Shown one piece after another: positions 1 through 5,571 of a stretch of 7,333 bases of DNA; within the stretch, counting starts at the first letter, position 1; the number at the start of each line of letters is the position of its first letter. The translations under genes and the position numbers were made by a program. The notes beneath the pieces are model-generated. The model was not told the origin of the DNA. It was given only the letters and a program-made list of their open reading frames with translations, and ran no database searches. The stretch comes from an uncultured bacterium (lineage in GTDB: Bacteria > Auribacterota > Tritonobacteria > UBA1439). Location: NCBI GenBank assembly GCA_937858775.1, contig CALLYX010000294.1:1-7333 (forward strand), written 5' to 3'.

Positions 1-453
1 CCCGACGATCCGGGAACTATAGCAGCGACACACCCCCACCTTGCGGAGTGTAGTGCCAAAGACTTTTTGTGTCTCCATAACTCGTTCGTAATCAACATAC
101 TCGTGTTTTGAGCTGTAGAAGATGGGCTTGAGATATTTCCTGAGGGAACAAGACCAGTTCGCATCGCCGAACATACGAGGGAAATCGAAACTCCTGCTGT
201 TATATGTTCGTATCACCTCGATTGAAGGTCCGCGTTGAGAAGGAATCACCATATCGGTTTGTTTCACGTACAAGTTTCCGTTCGTCACATCCACGGTGTA
301 CTTCATTGTTTTGTTCGCATCGAACGCGTCGGCGCCGAGTTCCTGACCGACCTCCGCCGTCACGCTGAAATCAGCGGCAAAGACACCCCACCCCCATTCG
401 CAGGAAAGGAGCACTGCAACGATTCCTAATTCTTTAAAAAGGCTTTTCTTCAC
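1..453 (-). CDS. RHS/YD-repeat family protein, N-terminal 151 residues (runs off left edge)
   Basis: The frame is open from a GTG at 453 to the window edge, 151 codons without a stop. Residues 1-26 form an export signal: two Lys at 2-3, a hydrophobic core around 9-17, and a possible signal peptidase I site after VFA (24-26). LLSC at 15-18 is an imperfect lipobox, so a lipoprotein is possible. Residues 57-88 match the N-terminal region of RHS/DUF6531 proteins: a TNGNL segment, a TD pair at 66-67, then RTYNSRS at 82-88, compared with the usual TGNL...TDL...RTYNSRS. By family knowledge this is the start of a large cell-surface or secreted YD-repeat shell protein; any C-terminal toxin or effector lies outside the window. 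An in-frame TTG at 474 overlaps the stop of the upstream lamin-tail gene and would suit translational coupling, but GTG gives the cleaner signal peptide. The gene is probably in an operon with that upstream gene. Confidence 0.8.
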   Translation of the reverse strand, partial: MKKSLFKELGIVAVLLSCEWGWGVFAADFSVTAEVGQELGADAFDANKTMKYTVDVTNGNLYVKQTDMVIPSQRGPSIEVIRTYNSRSFDFPRMFGDANWSCSLRKYLKPIFYSSKHEYVDYERVMETQKVFGTTLRKVGVCRCYSSRIVG

Positions 454-470
454 TGTGTATACCGAGATGT

Positions 471-1493
471 TCAATTGAATATCTCTTGGTCTTCCGGATC
501 GGTTATCGTCACCGTCGGCGGTTGGATATCGGGATTCAACGGGTCGGTCCCGGCACTGATTTCCTCGCCGTCCTCAAGGCTATCCCCATCCGCATCCGCA
601 TCGAGGAGAAGGTTCACGAACCCATCGCCGTCGTCATACGAAGGATCAAGCGGATTTTCTTCCCTTCCCTGCCAATAGGCGAGTTCCGCGCCGTCGCCGA
701 TCCCGTCGCCGTCCGTATCCGCATTCTCGGGATTGGTCCCGTACACGGTAATCTCGTCCTGATCCCTTATGCCGTCGTTGTCCGTATCCGCATCCGGCGG
801 CAGCGGAGTCGGCGTGACCGTCGGCGTAGGGGTGATCGTGGGCGTGGGAGTGATCGTGGGCGTCGCCGTGGGACCTGTTGTCGGCGTCACGGTGGGTGTC
901 GGGACGGCGAGGAGATTTGAGAAGCCGATCGTCGCCTCGATCTTGTAAAAATCAACCGCATCGCTCCCCGTATCCGTCCCGTTCGGCACTCGTGCCACCG
1001 CTTCATCCCAGGCGCCATACGCATAGCCGTGCGGCGCGCCGTCGCCCGTCCCGTCATTCTCGGGATCATCGCCGATTTCGACCTTGTCGATCGATGTCCC
1101 CCATCCGTCTTTCAGTTCTATGAACACGCTGTTCGACATGGCGCCGACGGGATCTCCCACCACCAGATATCCTCCAGCAGGGAAGGATTCAGGCGTGATT
1201 CCCGAAGAGAGACGATATGCCGATGCTCCCCCTCCGACGGACTGGAGTTCCGCGGAGGCGTCCGTCATAACAAGTGTCCATCCCGTGAGATTTACCTCGC
1301 TGGCCGAAGCGTTATAGAGCTCAATCCACTGGTCGCCGCTGCCGGGCGTGCCCGTCGTCCCGTTCCCGGAGGATGGTTCTGCCGTCCAGGACACGCCCAA
1401 GCTCATGCTCGTGGCAATGGACCCGTCTCTTGAATGGACTGGCGATTCGGCTCTTCGCCAGAAGATTGCGGAGTGGACGCGCCTGCGGGGCAA
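471..1493 (-). CDS. Lamin-tail domain protein with Thr-Pro linker and thrombospondin type 3 repeats, 5'-truncated
   Basis: Domains in order: a lamin-tail (LTD) beta-sandwich at about residues 34-195, recognisable from QWIELYNAS and LTGWTLV; a Thr-Pro linker at about 197-233; and calcium-binding type 3 repeats at about 234-325 (DADTDNDGIRDQDE, ADTDGDGIGDGAE, DADADGDSLEDGEE). LTD proteins of this kind are exported and surface-associated. The first 33 residues do not belong: they are Arg-rich, show no signal peptide, and are the antisense of the neighbouring plus-strand gene. LTDs normally begin with a motif like INEVxW; here only V34-S35-W36 survives, so the true N-terminus is lost near base 1394. 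The C-terminus stops within what looks like the first strand of an Ig-like domain (PPTVTITDP). It sits 17 bases upstream of the RHS gene. Confidence is high for the domains and low for the start. Confidence 0.8.
   Translation of the reverse strand: MPRRRVHSAIFWRRAESPVHSRDGSIATSMSLGVSWTAEPSSGNGTTGTPGSGDQWIELYNASASEVNLTGWTLVMTDASAELQSVGGGASAYRLSSGITPESFPAGGYLVVGDPVGAMSNSVFIELKDGWGTSIDKVEIGDDPENDGTGDGAPHGYAYGAWDEAVARVPNGTDTGSDAVDFYKIEATIGFSNLLAVPTPTVTPTTGPTATPTITPTPTITPTPTVTPTPLPPDADTDNDGIRDQDEITVYGTNPENADTDGDGIGDGAELAYWQGREENPLDPSYDDGDGFVNLLLDADADGDSLEDGEEISAGTDPLNPDIQPPTVTITDPEDQEIFN
795..905 (-). repeat. Thr-Pro-rich linker repeat (TPT/TPTI units)
   Basis: Degenerate DNA repeats encode PTPTVTPTT, TPTITPTPT and similar units, about 37 residues in all. 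This is an extended, probably glycosylatable spacer between the lamin-tail domain and the calcium-binding repeats. The inference comes from its composition. Confidence 0.85.
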
Positions 1494-2466
1494 GTCCCCG
1501 AGGTTTTATCCAGGATCGCTGGTCTGGTGTATGAAGAAACCGGGTCGCGATATGCGCGAAAGCGTCGAGATGTGGCTGGCGTGGAAGCGCGTGGCGCGTG
1601 AAATCGCGGATGGCACGCTGGGGGGTGATTTCGACCGTAGCGACCTTGCCGAGATCAAGTCCAAGACCACCGCAGCCGAGGAGTCTACCAAAGACGAGGT
1701 CTGGGGTGGGTATCGCTTCGCGGTTATCGCCGACACAAAAGAACCCGATGGCCTGAAGGTCATCGACCTCGGGGCGGGGCATTCTTCGAGCGGCGAGACG
1801 CTCTGTGGCCGGATCATCACCGCGCTTAAGTCCCAGGCGCTTCTTAATGAATCGGTCGGTGCGGGATATATCGAGCGCAACTGGCCGCCCGCATTGAAGG
1901 GATCCGGAGCATGGCCGCTGGCAAGTTTGCGGCAGAGCTTCCTGAACGGCTCGCTCACACGCCTTCTGGATCCGGACACGATCCTTCGCGGCAAGATTGT
2001 CGAGTTCGTGAGCCGAGGCGATTTCGGGTTGGCATCCGGCCAGAAATCGGACGGCTCGTATGACCGTGTCTGGTTGGGTGAGCTCATCGGCACCGACGAA
2101 GTGGCCTTCGAGTCGGGCGTATTCCTCCTGACAAAGGCAAAGGCGCAGGCGCTGAAGGGCGGGGCGAGACCGGTACCCACCCCCGGTCCCGGCACCCCAG
2201 CGCCTCCGCAACCAGAACCTCAGCCTGAACCGGAACCTAAGCCGGGCGCAAAAACGAAAACATTCCGCATCGTGGGAAAGGTAACGCCCGAGGTCTGGAA
2301 CCATCTCGGCACGAAGATACTACCAAAGCTGCGCGCAGGAACGGATTTGCAGGTCGGCGTCGACTTCTCGGTCACGGTGGAAAGCGCCGTGGCCAAGACG
2401 TTCGAGTCGGACATCCGCCAGATCCTTGATGACCTTGGGCTAGCTGATCGCATACGCATTGAATAG
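1348..2466 (+). CDS. DUF499-family ATPase, C-terminal fragment (5'-truncated)
   Basis: From about residue 16 the sequence follows my recollection of the C-terminal part of DUF499 AAA-type ATPases: RFYPGSLVWC, KKPGRDMRE, MWLAWKRVAREIADGTLGG, IDLGAGHSSSGETLCGR, ALLNESVGAGYIERNWPPAL, SLRQSFLNGSLTRLLD, VAFESGVFLLTKAKAQALK. A proline-rich hinge (about 274-302) precedes a final alpha/beta domain (303-372) ending in ILDDLGLADRI. Family members are about a thousand residues and carry an N-terminal P-loop; no Walker A or B is visible here. DUF499 genes are known from predicted defence cassettes with DUF1156 DNA methyltransferases and helicases. Residues 1-14 are antisense of the lamin-tail gene, so the real start is lost at about 1393; this is probably a fragment and may not be expressed. 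The zincin gene follows after 17 bases, suggesting one operon. Confidence 0.8.
   Translation: MPVVPFPEDGSAVQDTPKLMLVAMDPSLEWTGDSALRQKIAEWTRLRGKSPRFYPGSLVWCMKKPGRDMRESVEMWLAWKRVAREIADGTLGGDFDRSDLAEIKSKTTAAEESTKDEVWGGYRFAVIADTKEPDGLKVIDLGAGHSSSGETLCGRIITALKSQALLNESVGAGYIERNWPPALKGSGAWPLASLRQSFLNGSLTRLLDPDTILRGKIVEFVSRGDFGLASGQKSDGSYDRVWLGELIGTDEVAFESGVFLLTKAKAQALKGGARPVPTPGPGTPAPPQPEPQPEPEPKPGAKTKTFRIVGKVTPEVWNHLGTKILPKLRAGTDLQVGVDFSVTVESAVAKTFESDIRQILDDLGLADRIRIE
1388..1400. other. Junction where two divergent genes both lose their 5' ends
   Basis: Reading left, lamin-tail homology begins with V-S-W encoded at 1394-1386. Reading right, DUF499 homology begins at about D/T-P-K-L, encoded at 1390-1404. 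Each gene's remaining upstream sequence is simply the antisense of the other. Two unrelated coding sequences therefore meet within roughly ten bases, each missing its start. This is a recombination, insertion or inversion point, or a chimeric join made during amplification or assembly. I see no clear inverted repeat, target duplication or transposase at the site. Confidence 0.65.
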
Positions 2467-2483
2467 GATGGCCGGTCAACGGC

Positions 2484-2945
2484 ATGATTACCAGAGAGCA
2501 GTTTGAAATGCTGTTGCCACTGGCCTGTGCATGGGCAGAAGAGCAGGAGCACATCATTCTTCGCGATGGAGTAGCTCTATCGCATATTCAGATTGCTGAC
2601 GCCGAGCGTGCTGGTGTCGCCCAGCCCGGGCGAGTTAGGCTGCTAAAGATCGCGGGCATCCCCATTCCGGAGCATCCCCTCCTTCGCTCGGCCGCCGAGG
2701 CCACCCAGCTCGTCACCTCACGAACAGCGGGGCTTACGTTAAGATATGGCATTTATATCCGGTCGGACTGTTGGGATGACCGCCGGCTGCTCATTCATGA
2801 GCTCGTTCATACTTCCCAATATGAGCGACTCGGGGGCTTTCAGCAGTTTCTGCGCCAGTACCTCTATGAGTGCATCACTATTGGCTACCCCGCTGCACCT
2901 ATGGAGCAGGAGGCGGTCACCAAGGCAGCGAAACTCTGCGCCTGA
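2484..2945 (+). CDS. Small HExxH minimal zincin-like protein
   Basis: This 153-residue protein has no signal peptide or membrane segment and is probably cytoplasmic. Its core is RLLIHELVHTSQYERLGGF, with the HELVH zinc-binding signature at residues 105-109 (H105 and H109 as ligands, E106 as general base). A conserved-looking tail, YECITIGYPAAPMEQEA, offers E141 or E143 as a possible third ligand, as in gluzincin-type folds. Residues 1-90 are predicted mostly helical and carry no motif I can name. The substrate is unknown; a protease or peptidase role is inferred from the motif only. It starts 17 bases after the DUF499 stop, with a weak ribosome site; an in-frame ATG at 2508 follows an AGAGAG and is an alternative. 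Confidence is good that the gene is real and moderate that it is an active metalloenzyme. Confidence 0.75.
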   Translation: MITREQFEMLLPLACAWAEEQEHIILRDGVALSHIQIADAERAGVAQPGRVRLLKIAGIPIPEHPLLRSAAEATQLVTSRTAGLTLRYGIYIRSDCWDDRRLLIHELVHTSQYERLGGFQQFLRQYLYECITIGYPAAPMEQEAVTKAAKLCA

Positions 2946-2997
2946 AGGAACATCAAGCTATTGATTCTGGCAGCCGGATTCGGTTGGATGGAGTTGT

Positions 2998-3744
2998 ATG
3001 AGATTGAAAAAATATCGAACCTTGATTCGAAGTATTCCTGCATATGCGTTTCGCCAAAAATGGAGAAGATGGTTACCCAGGTTAAAGGACGATATTTCAG
3101 ACCTTTATCATGGCTTACAGATATACAAGGATCTCATCGAGATTGTGAAGGCAAATCCAGAAACGCTTAAACCGCCAGTATTCTTCAACTGGGCGGAAAA
3201 CAATTTCCTCGCCATATTTTGTGTTGGGATTCGACGTCTTTCCGATAAAGATCCTCGCTCGATATCCCTCCGTCGCCTCCTGCAAGAAATGTTATGGCGT
3301 CCTGACGTAGTTAGCCGTCGAAGCTATGTGATGCTGCAAAACCGGCGCGGTATACGTGCGTCTCATTACAGAGGCATCCTCAACCCTTTTAAAGCCTTTG
3401 ACGAGGTCGCTATTAAGGATAAATCGCGTATATCAGCAATGCTGGTGAGAAAAGACCTGGCGAGTCTTAAGAAGGCCGAGGTCAGAATCAGACGTTTAGT
3501 GTCTAAACGCATTGCCCATAATGCCCCTTTAAACCAGATAAGAAAGTTCCCAAAGAAACAGCAGATCGAGGAGGCTCTTGAACTATTTGACCGCCTCTTG
3601 GCTAAGTACAATACGCTGCTCACTGGAGAGGGGTTTTCCACTTTCTATGCAACTCCTCAATACGAATGGCGCACTGTACTTCAAAAGCCGTGGATGAGCT
3701 CTAATTCGCTCAAAAAGCCACCACATTACATGGGGCCTAGATGA
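2998..3744 (+). CDS. AbiU2-like HEPN family protein (putative)
   Basis: This 248-residue, largely helical, basic protein has no signal peptide. The pattern FFNWAENNFLAIFCVGIRR, then LSDKDPRSISLRRLLQEM (about residues 61-97), and later RRLVSKRIAHNAPL (about 164-178) resembles the HEPN family related to AbiU2 of lactococcal abortive infection. In that family a helical bundle ends in an (R)-x-K-R-I-A-H element. The strict RX4-6H RNase motif is not met: the nearest Arg residues lie two or seven positions from the His. RNase activity is therefore uncertain. The start is supported by GGATGGAG at 2986-2993, four bases upstream of the ATG. Its codons are more AT-rich than those of flanking genes, hinting at transfer. 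It lies 52 bases after the zincin and overlaps the next ORF by ATGA. A host-protection or toxin role is inferred from family and context. Confidence 0.55.
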   Translation: MRLKKYRTLIRSIPAYAFRQKWRRWLPRLKDDISDLYHGLQIYKDLIEIVKANPETLKPPVFFNWAENNFLAIFCVGIRRLSDKDPRSISLRRLLQEMLWRPDVVSRRSYVMLQNRRGIRASHYRGILNPFKAFDEVAIKDKSRISAMLVRKDLASLKKAEVRIRRLVSKRIAHNAPLNQIRKFPKKQQIEEALELFDRLLAKYNTLLTGEGFSTFYATPQYEWRTVLQKPWMSSNSLKKPPHYMGPR

Positions 3745-3857
3745 GCAGTGTGACCGCTGGCGTGAAATCTCCAGATTTCGCCGATTTAAAAGCACTAAAA
3801 ATCCAGCAAGGGATTTGCTTCCATGGGCCTAAGAGATCTATTTTGGAACCATCATAG
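3741..3857 (+). CDS. Short ORF coupled to the HEPN-like gene, possibly the remnant of a truncated partner
   Basis: The ATG at 3741 overlaps the HEPN-like stop as ATGA, the usual arrangement for translational coupling. The frame codes for 38 residues (starting MSSVTAGVKSPDFADLKALK) and stops at 3855-3857. I do not recognise the product. It could be a genuine small partner such as an antitoxin, the surviving N-terminus of a gene cut by the change in sequence character at about 3930, or a chance ORF. An inverted repeat (GAAATCT, 2 bases, AGATTTC; 3764-3779) lies inside it. Confidence 0.3.
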   Translation: MSSVTAGVKSPDFADLKALKIQQGICFHGPKRSILEPS

Positions 3858-4208
3858 GCAAATTACATCTGTTTTCGACACCCTGAGACCTTTGAGAAAC
3901 CAAGAAGAAGACAAAGAAACCATCAAAGGGAATGTCCGCCATTTTTCGCACTTTCATCCGAAGATATACTCGGGCCGGCCAACGTTGTCCTCCGCTCATT
4001 TCCGCCGGGGCGCCGCGGCGGAGGCGTTGTTTCAGCCGCCCCCTTCTCCTGATCGGTCACGCGGCCGTCTTTGCGGCCGTCTTTCATGTACGAGTTCGTG
4101 CCGCTTCTTCCCCCTGCCATGTGCCGCGCCCCGCCCGAACTTATTTACGTTCCGTTTACATTTGGATGACAACTTCGCCGGGGAACGGTGCGATATTCGT
4201 GGCGGAAT
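3858..4208. other. Intergenic stretch with a composition switch, no convincing gene
   Basis: The first 70 or so bases are AT-rich, like the preceding HEPN-like gene. From about 3960 the sequence is strongly GC-rich, like the genes to the right. Open frames on both strands give Arg/Pro/Ser-rich low-complexity translations without recognisable motifs. It contains a hairpin (CCGCCG 4002-4007 with CGGCGG 4016-4021) without a T-tract and a perfect 12-base tandem duplication. The promoter of the MBL-fold gene should lie here; no good -35/-10 pair stood out. Confidence 0.6.
4061..4084. repeat. Tandem duplication of a 12-mer
   Basis: GCGGCCGTCTTT occurs twice back to back (4061-4072 and 4073-4084) in noncoding sequence. 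It is probably a slippage duplication. Confidence 0.85.
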
Positions 4209-4214
4209 AGGAGG
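4209..4214 (+). promoter_or_regulatory. Strong Shine-Dalgarno that fixes the start of the MBL-fold gene
   Basis: AGGAGG lies nine bases before the ATG at 4224. This selects 4224 over the in-frame ATG at 4188, which would add twelve Arg-rich residues ahead of the signal peptide. Confidence 0.8.
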
Positions 4215-4223
4215 GGATCCGGG

Positions 4224-5498
4224 ATGCGAACGGGCGCTGCGAATAACCCGGCTACGGCCGCGAAAATAGCGGCCATCCTGATCGTCCTGGCCCTGTCCAT
4301 GCGGGCCGGCATCGTGCAAGCGGTGCGCGGCCGGCTCACCATCACCACCTACAGCTCAGGGTACGAGGGACACCTGATCACCTTCCCCGATACGTCGACG
4401 CTCTCTATCGACTGCGCGTATGGGGATATCACCACCACGTCGCATTTTCACTCCGACCACTGCGCCGCGTGCGACTACACGGGGCAGTATCACCGTAACA
4501 ACGTCTCCCCGGGAGAGTACCTCTACGACAAGGACGGCGTGACGGTGCAGGTCGTAGCCGCCAACGGCAGGGTCATCGGGCAGGAGCCGAAGGACGTACC
4601 GTGCCCGGCGAGCGACGAGAATCGGATGAGCATGGGACTGCTGGTCAGATACGGGGGATTCGACTACCTGACCGCCGGGGACATGACGTCCGTCATCGAG
4701 AAGCCGATGGGGGAGGCGCTCGCGAGCCTGGGCGTAAACGTCGACGTGCTCAAGGTGAGCCATCACGGCAGCAAGAGCAGTTCGACCCTCGACTACCTGC
4801 AGACGATCCGGCCGGAGTATGCAGTCATCGCCGGCAGCGCGACGCAACCCTACGAGGTGACGCTGGACAATTTGACGACCGCCGGGGTGAAAACGATTTA
4901 TTACGCCTACGACTATTACTATGGCTACGGCTACCCGGTCTTCAGGGCGAACGGCGATATCGTCATCGCCACGGACGGCGTCACGTTCACGGTGTCGGGC
5001 CCCGATTTCAGCCATGGCCCGTTTCCGGTGGACGACGATGTCCCGGCGCCAACACCGACCCCCGGCCCCGGCCCCGGCCCCGGGCCCGGCCCCGGGCCCG
5101 GCCCCGCTCCCGGCCCCGGCCCAGATCCCGGGCCTGCGCCCGGACCCGTGCAGGTCAGGGTGACGAGCAATGATCTCAGCGCCGGACACCGTCTTGCCAT
5201 CGACGTGACGCTGCAACAGATCATGGACAGGCCGTTCGACGCCTATGCCGTGATCATCGGCCCCCCGGGCGTCTTTACGATGTGTTTCGGCGACGTCCTT
5301 CTCCCCGGCGTGAGCCCGATCGTGCGCAATATGCTCTTTCTGCCGGGGGGCTACGAGGGGAGACTGCTCGATATCCCGGTGCCGCCGGGCGTCCAGGGCG
5401 ATTACCAGGCAATCGTGGGTCTCGCGGACGTTGGAGCGAAGGTGACCGACGCCGGGAGCGCGTTTATGTCAGGCACCGCCAACTTCTCGGTGAGGTGA
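4224..5498 (+). CDS. Secreted ComEC-like metallo-beta-lactamase-fold hydrolase with Gly-Pro linker and accessory C-terminal domain
   Basis: The protein has 424 residues. Residues 1-33 are a signal peptide (hydrophobic core about 15-26, cleavage near VQA). The MBL fold spans about 38-265: HFHSDH (74-79) is the HxHxDH metal motif, AGDM (D153) supplies a bridging Asp, and LKVSHHGSKSSS with HHGS at 180-183 is the hallmark of the ComEC/Rec2 hydrolase branch. ComEC itself fuses this domain to a membrane channel; here it stands alone and is exported, so a free extracytoplasmic nuclease or phosphoesterase is a possible but unproven role. The segment after HxHxDH is shorter than usual. Residues 274-308 are a Gly-Pro linker, and 309-424 form a beta-rich domain around PFDAYAV that recurs in the next gene. 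The deiminase gene follows after 73 bases in the same direction, probably in one transcript. Confidence 0.85.
   Translation: MRTGAANNPATAAKIAAILIVLALSMRAGIVQAVRGRLTITTYSSGYEGHLITFPDTSTLSIDCAYGDITTTSHFHSDHCAACDYTGQYHRNNVSPGEYLYDKDGVTVQVVAANGRVIGQEPKDVPCPASDENRMSMGLLVRYGGFDYLTAGDMTSVIEKPMGEALASLGVNVDVLKVSHHGSKSSSTLDYLQTIRPEYAVIAGSATQPYEVTLDNLTTAGVKTIYYAYDYYYGYGYPVFRANGDIVIATDGVTFTVSGPDFSHGPFPVDDDVPAPTPTPGPGPGPGPGPGPGPAPGPGPDPGPAPGPVQVRVTSNDLSAGHRLAIDVTLQQIMDRPFDAYAVIIGPPGVFTMCFGDVLLPGVSPIVRNMLFLPGGYEGRLLDIPVPPGVQGDYQAIVGLADVGAKVTDAGSAFMSGTANFSVR
5043..5147 (+). repeat. Gly-Pro-rich linker repeat, extreme GC low complexity
   Basis: Iterated CCCGGC-type units encode a (PG)n linker of about 35 residues between the MBL fold and the C-terminal domain. 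The minus strand carries closely spaced G-runs that could form quadruplex structure. Length variation and sequencing error are likely here. Confidence 0.85.
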
Positions 5499-5571
5499 TA
5501 CGCCCTCCCGTCCGCCTATGCGGTGTCGGGCCCAGGGCCGTACAGCGATGGCGCAGGGGCCGGGATTGGGC

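Noticed and set aside
486..920. Plus-strand ORF opposite the calcium-binding repeats
   Set aside because: Its Arg/Val/Ile repeats are the antisense of the DxDxDG repeats.
1321..2304. Long minus-strand ORF (327 codons) opposite the DUF499 fragment
   Set aside because: It is antisense to a clearly homologous coding sequence, its translation is Arg/Leu-rich without motifs, and it reflects codon bias.
1388..3890. Direct repeats flanking the middle block as an insertion signature
   Set aside because: Only GACAC is shared between about 1390 and about 3880, which is expected by chance.
3823..4269. Plus-strand ORF of 148 codons spanning the spacer
   Set aside because: It crosses the composition switch, becomes Arg/Ser/Pro-rich, overlaps the MBL-fold start in another frame and shows no domain.
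4356..5216. Minus-strand ORF of 286 codons opposite the MBL-fold gene
   Set aside because: It is a shadow frame including the antisense of the Gly-Pro linker; no recognisable domain, and the plus-strand gene has a strong ribosome site and motifs.
4989..5534. CGGTGTCGGGCCC present both in the MBL-fold gene (about 4990) and just before the deiminase (about 5520)
   Set aside because: The identity covers only 13 GC-rich bases and flanking sequence does not align convincingly, so a duplication is not supported.
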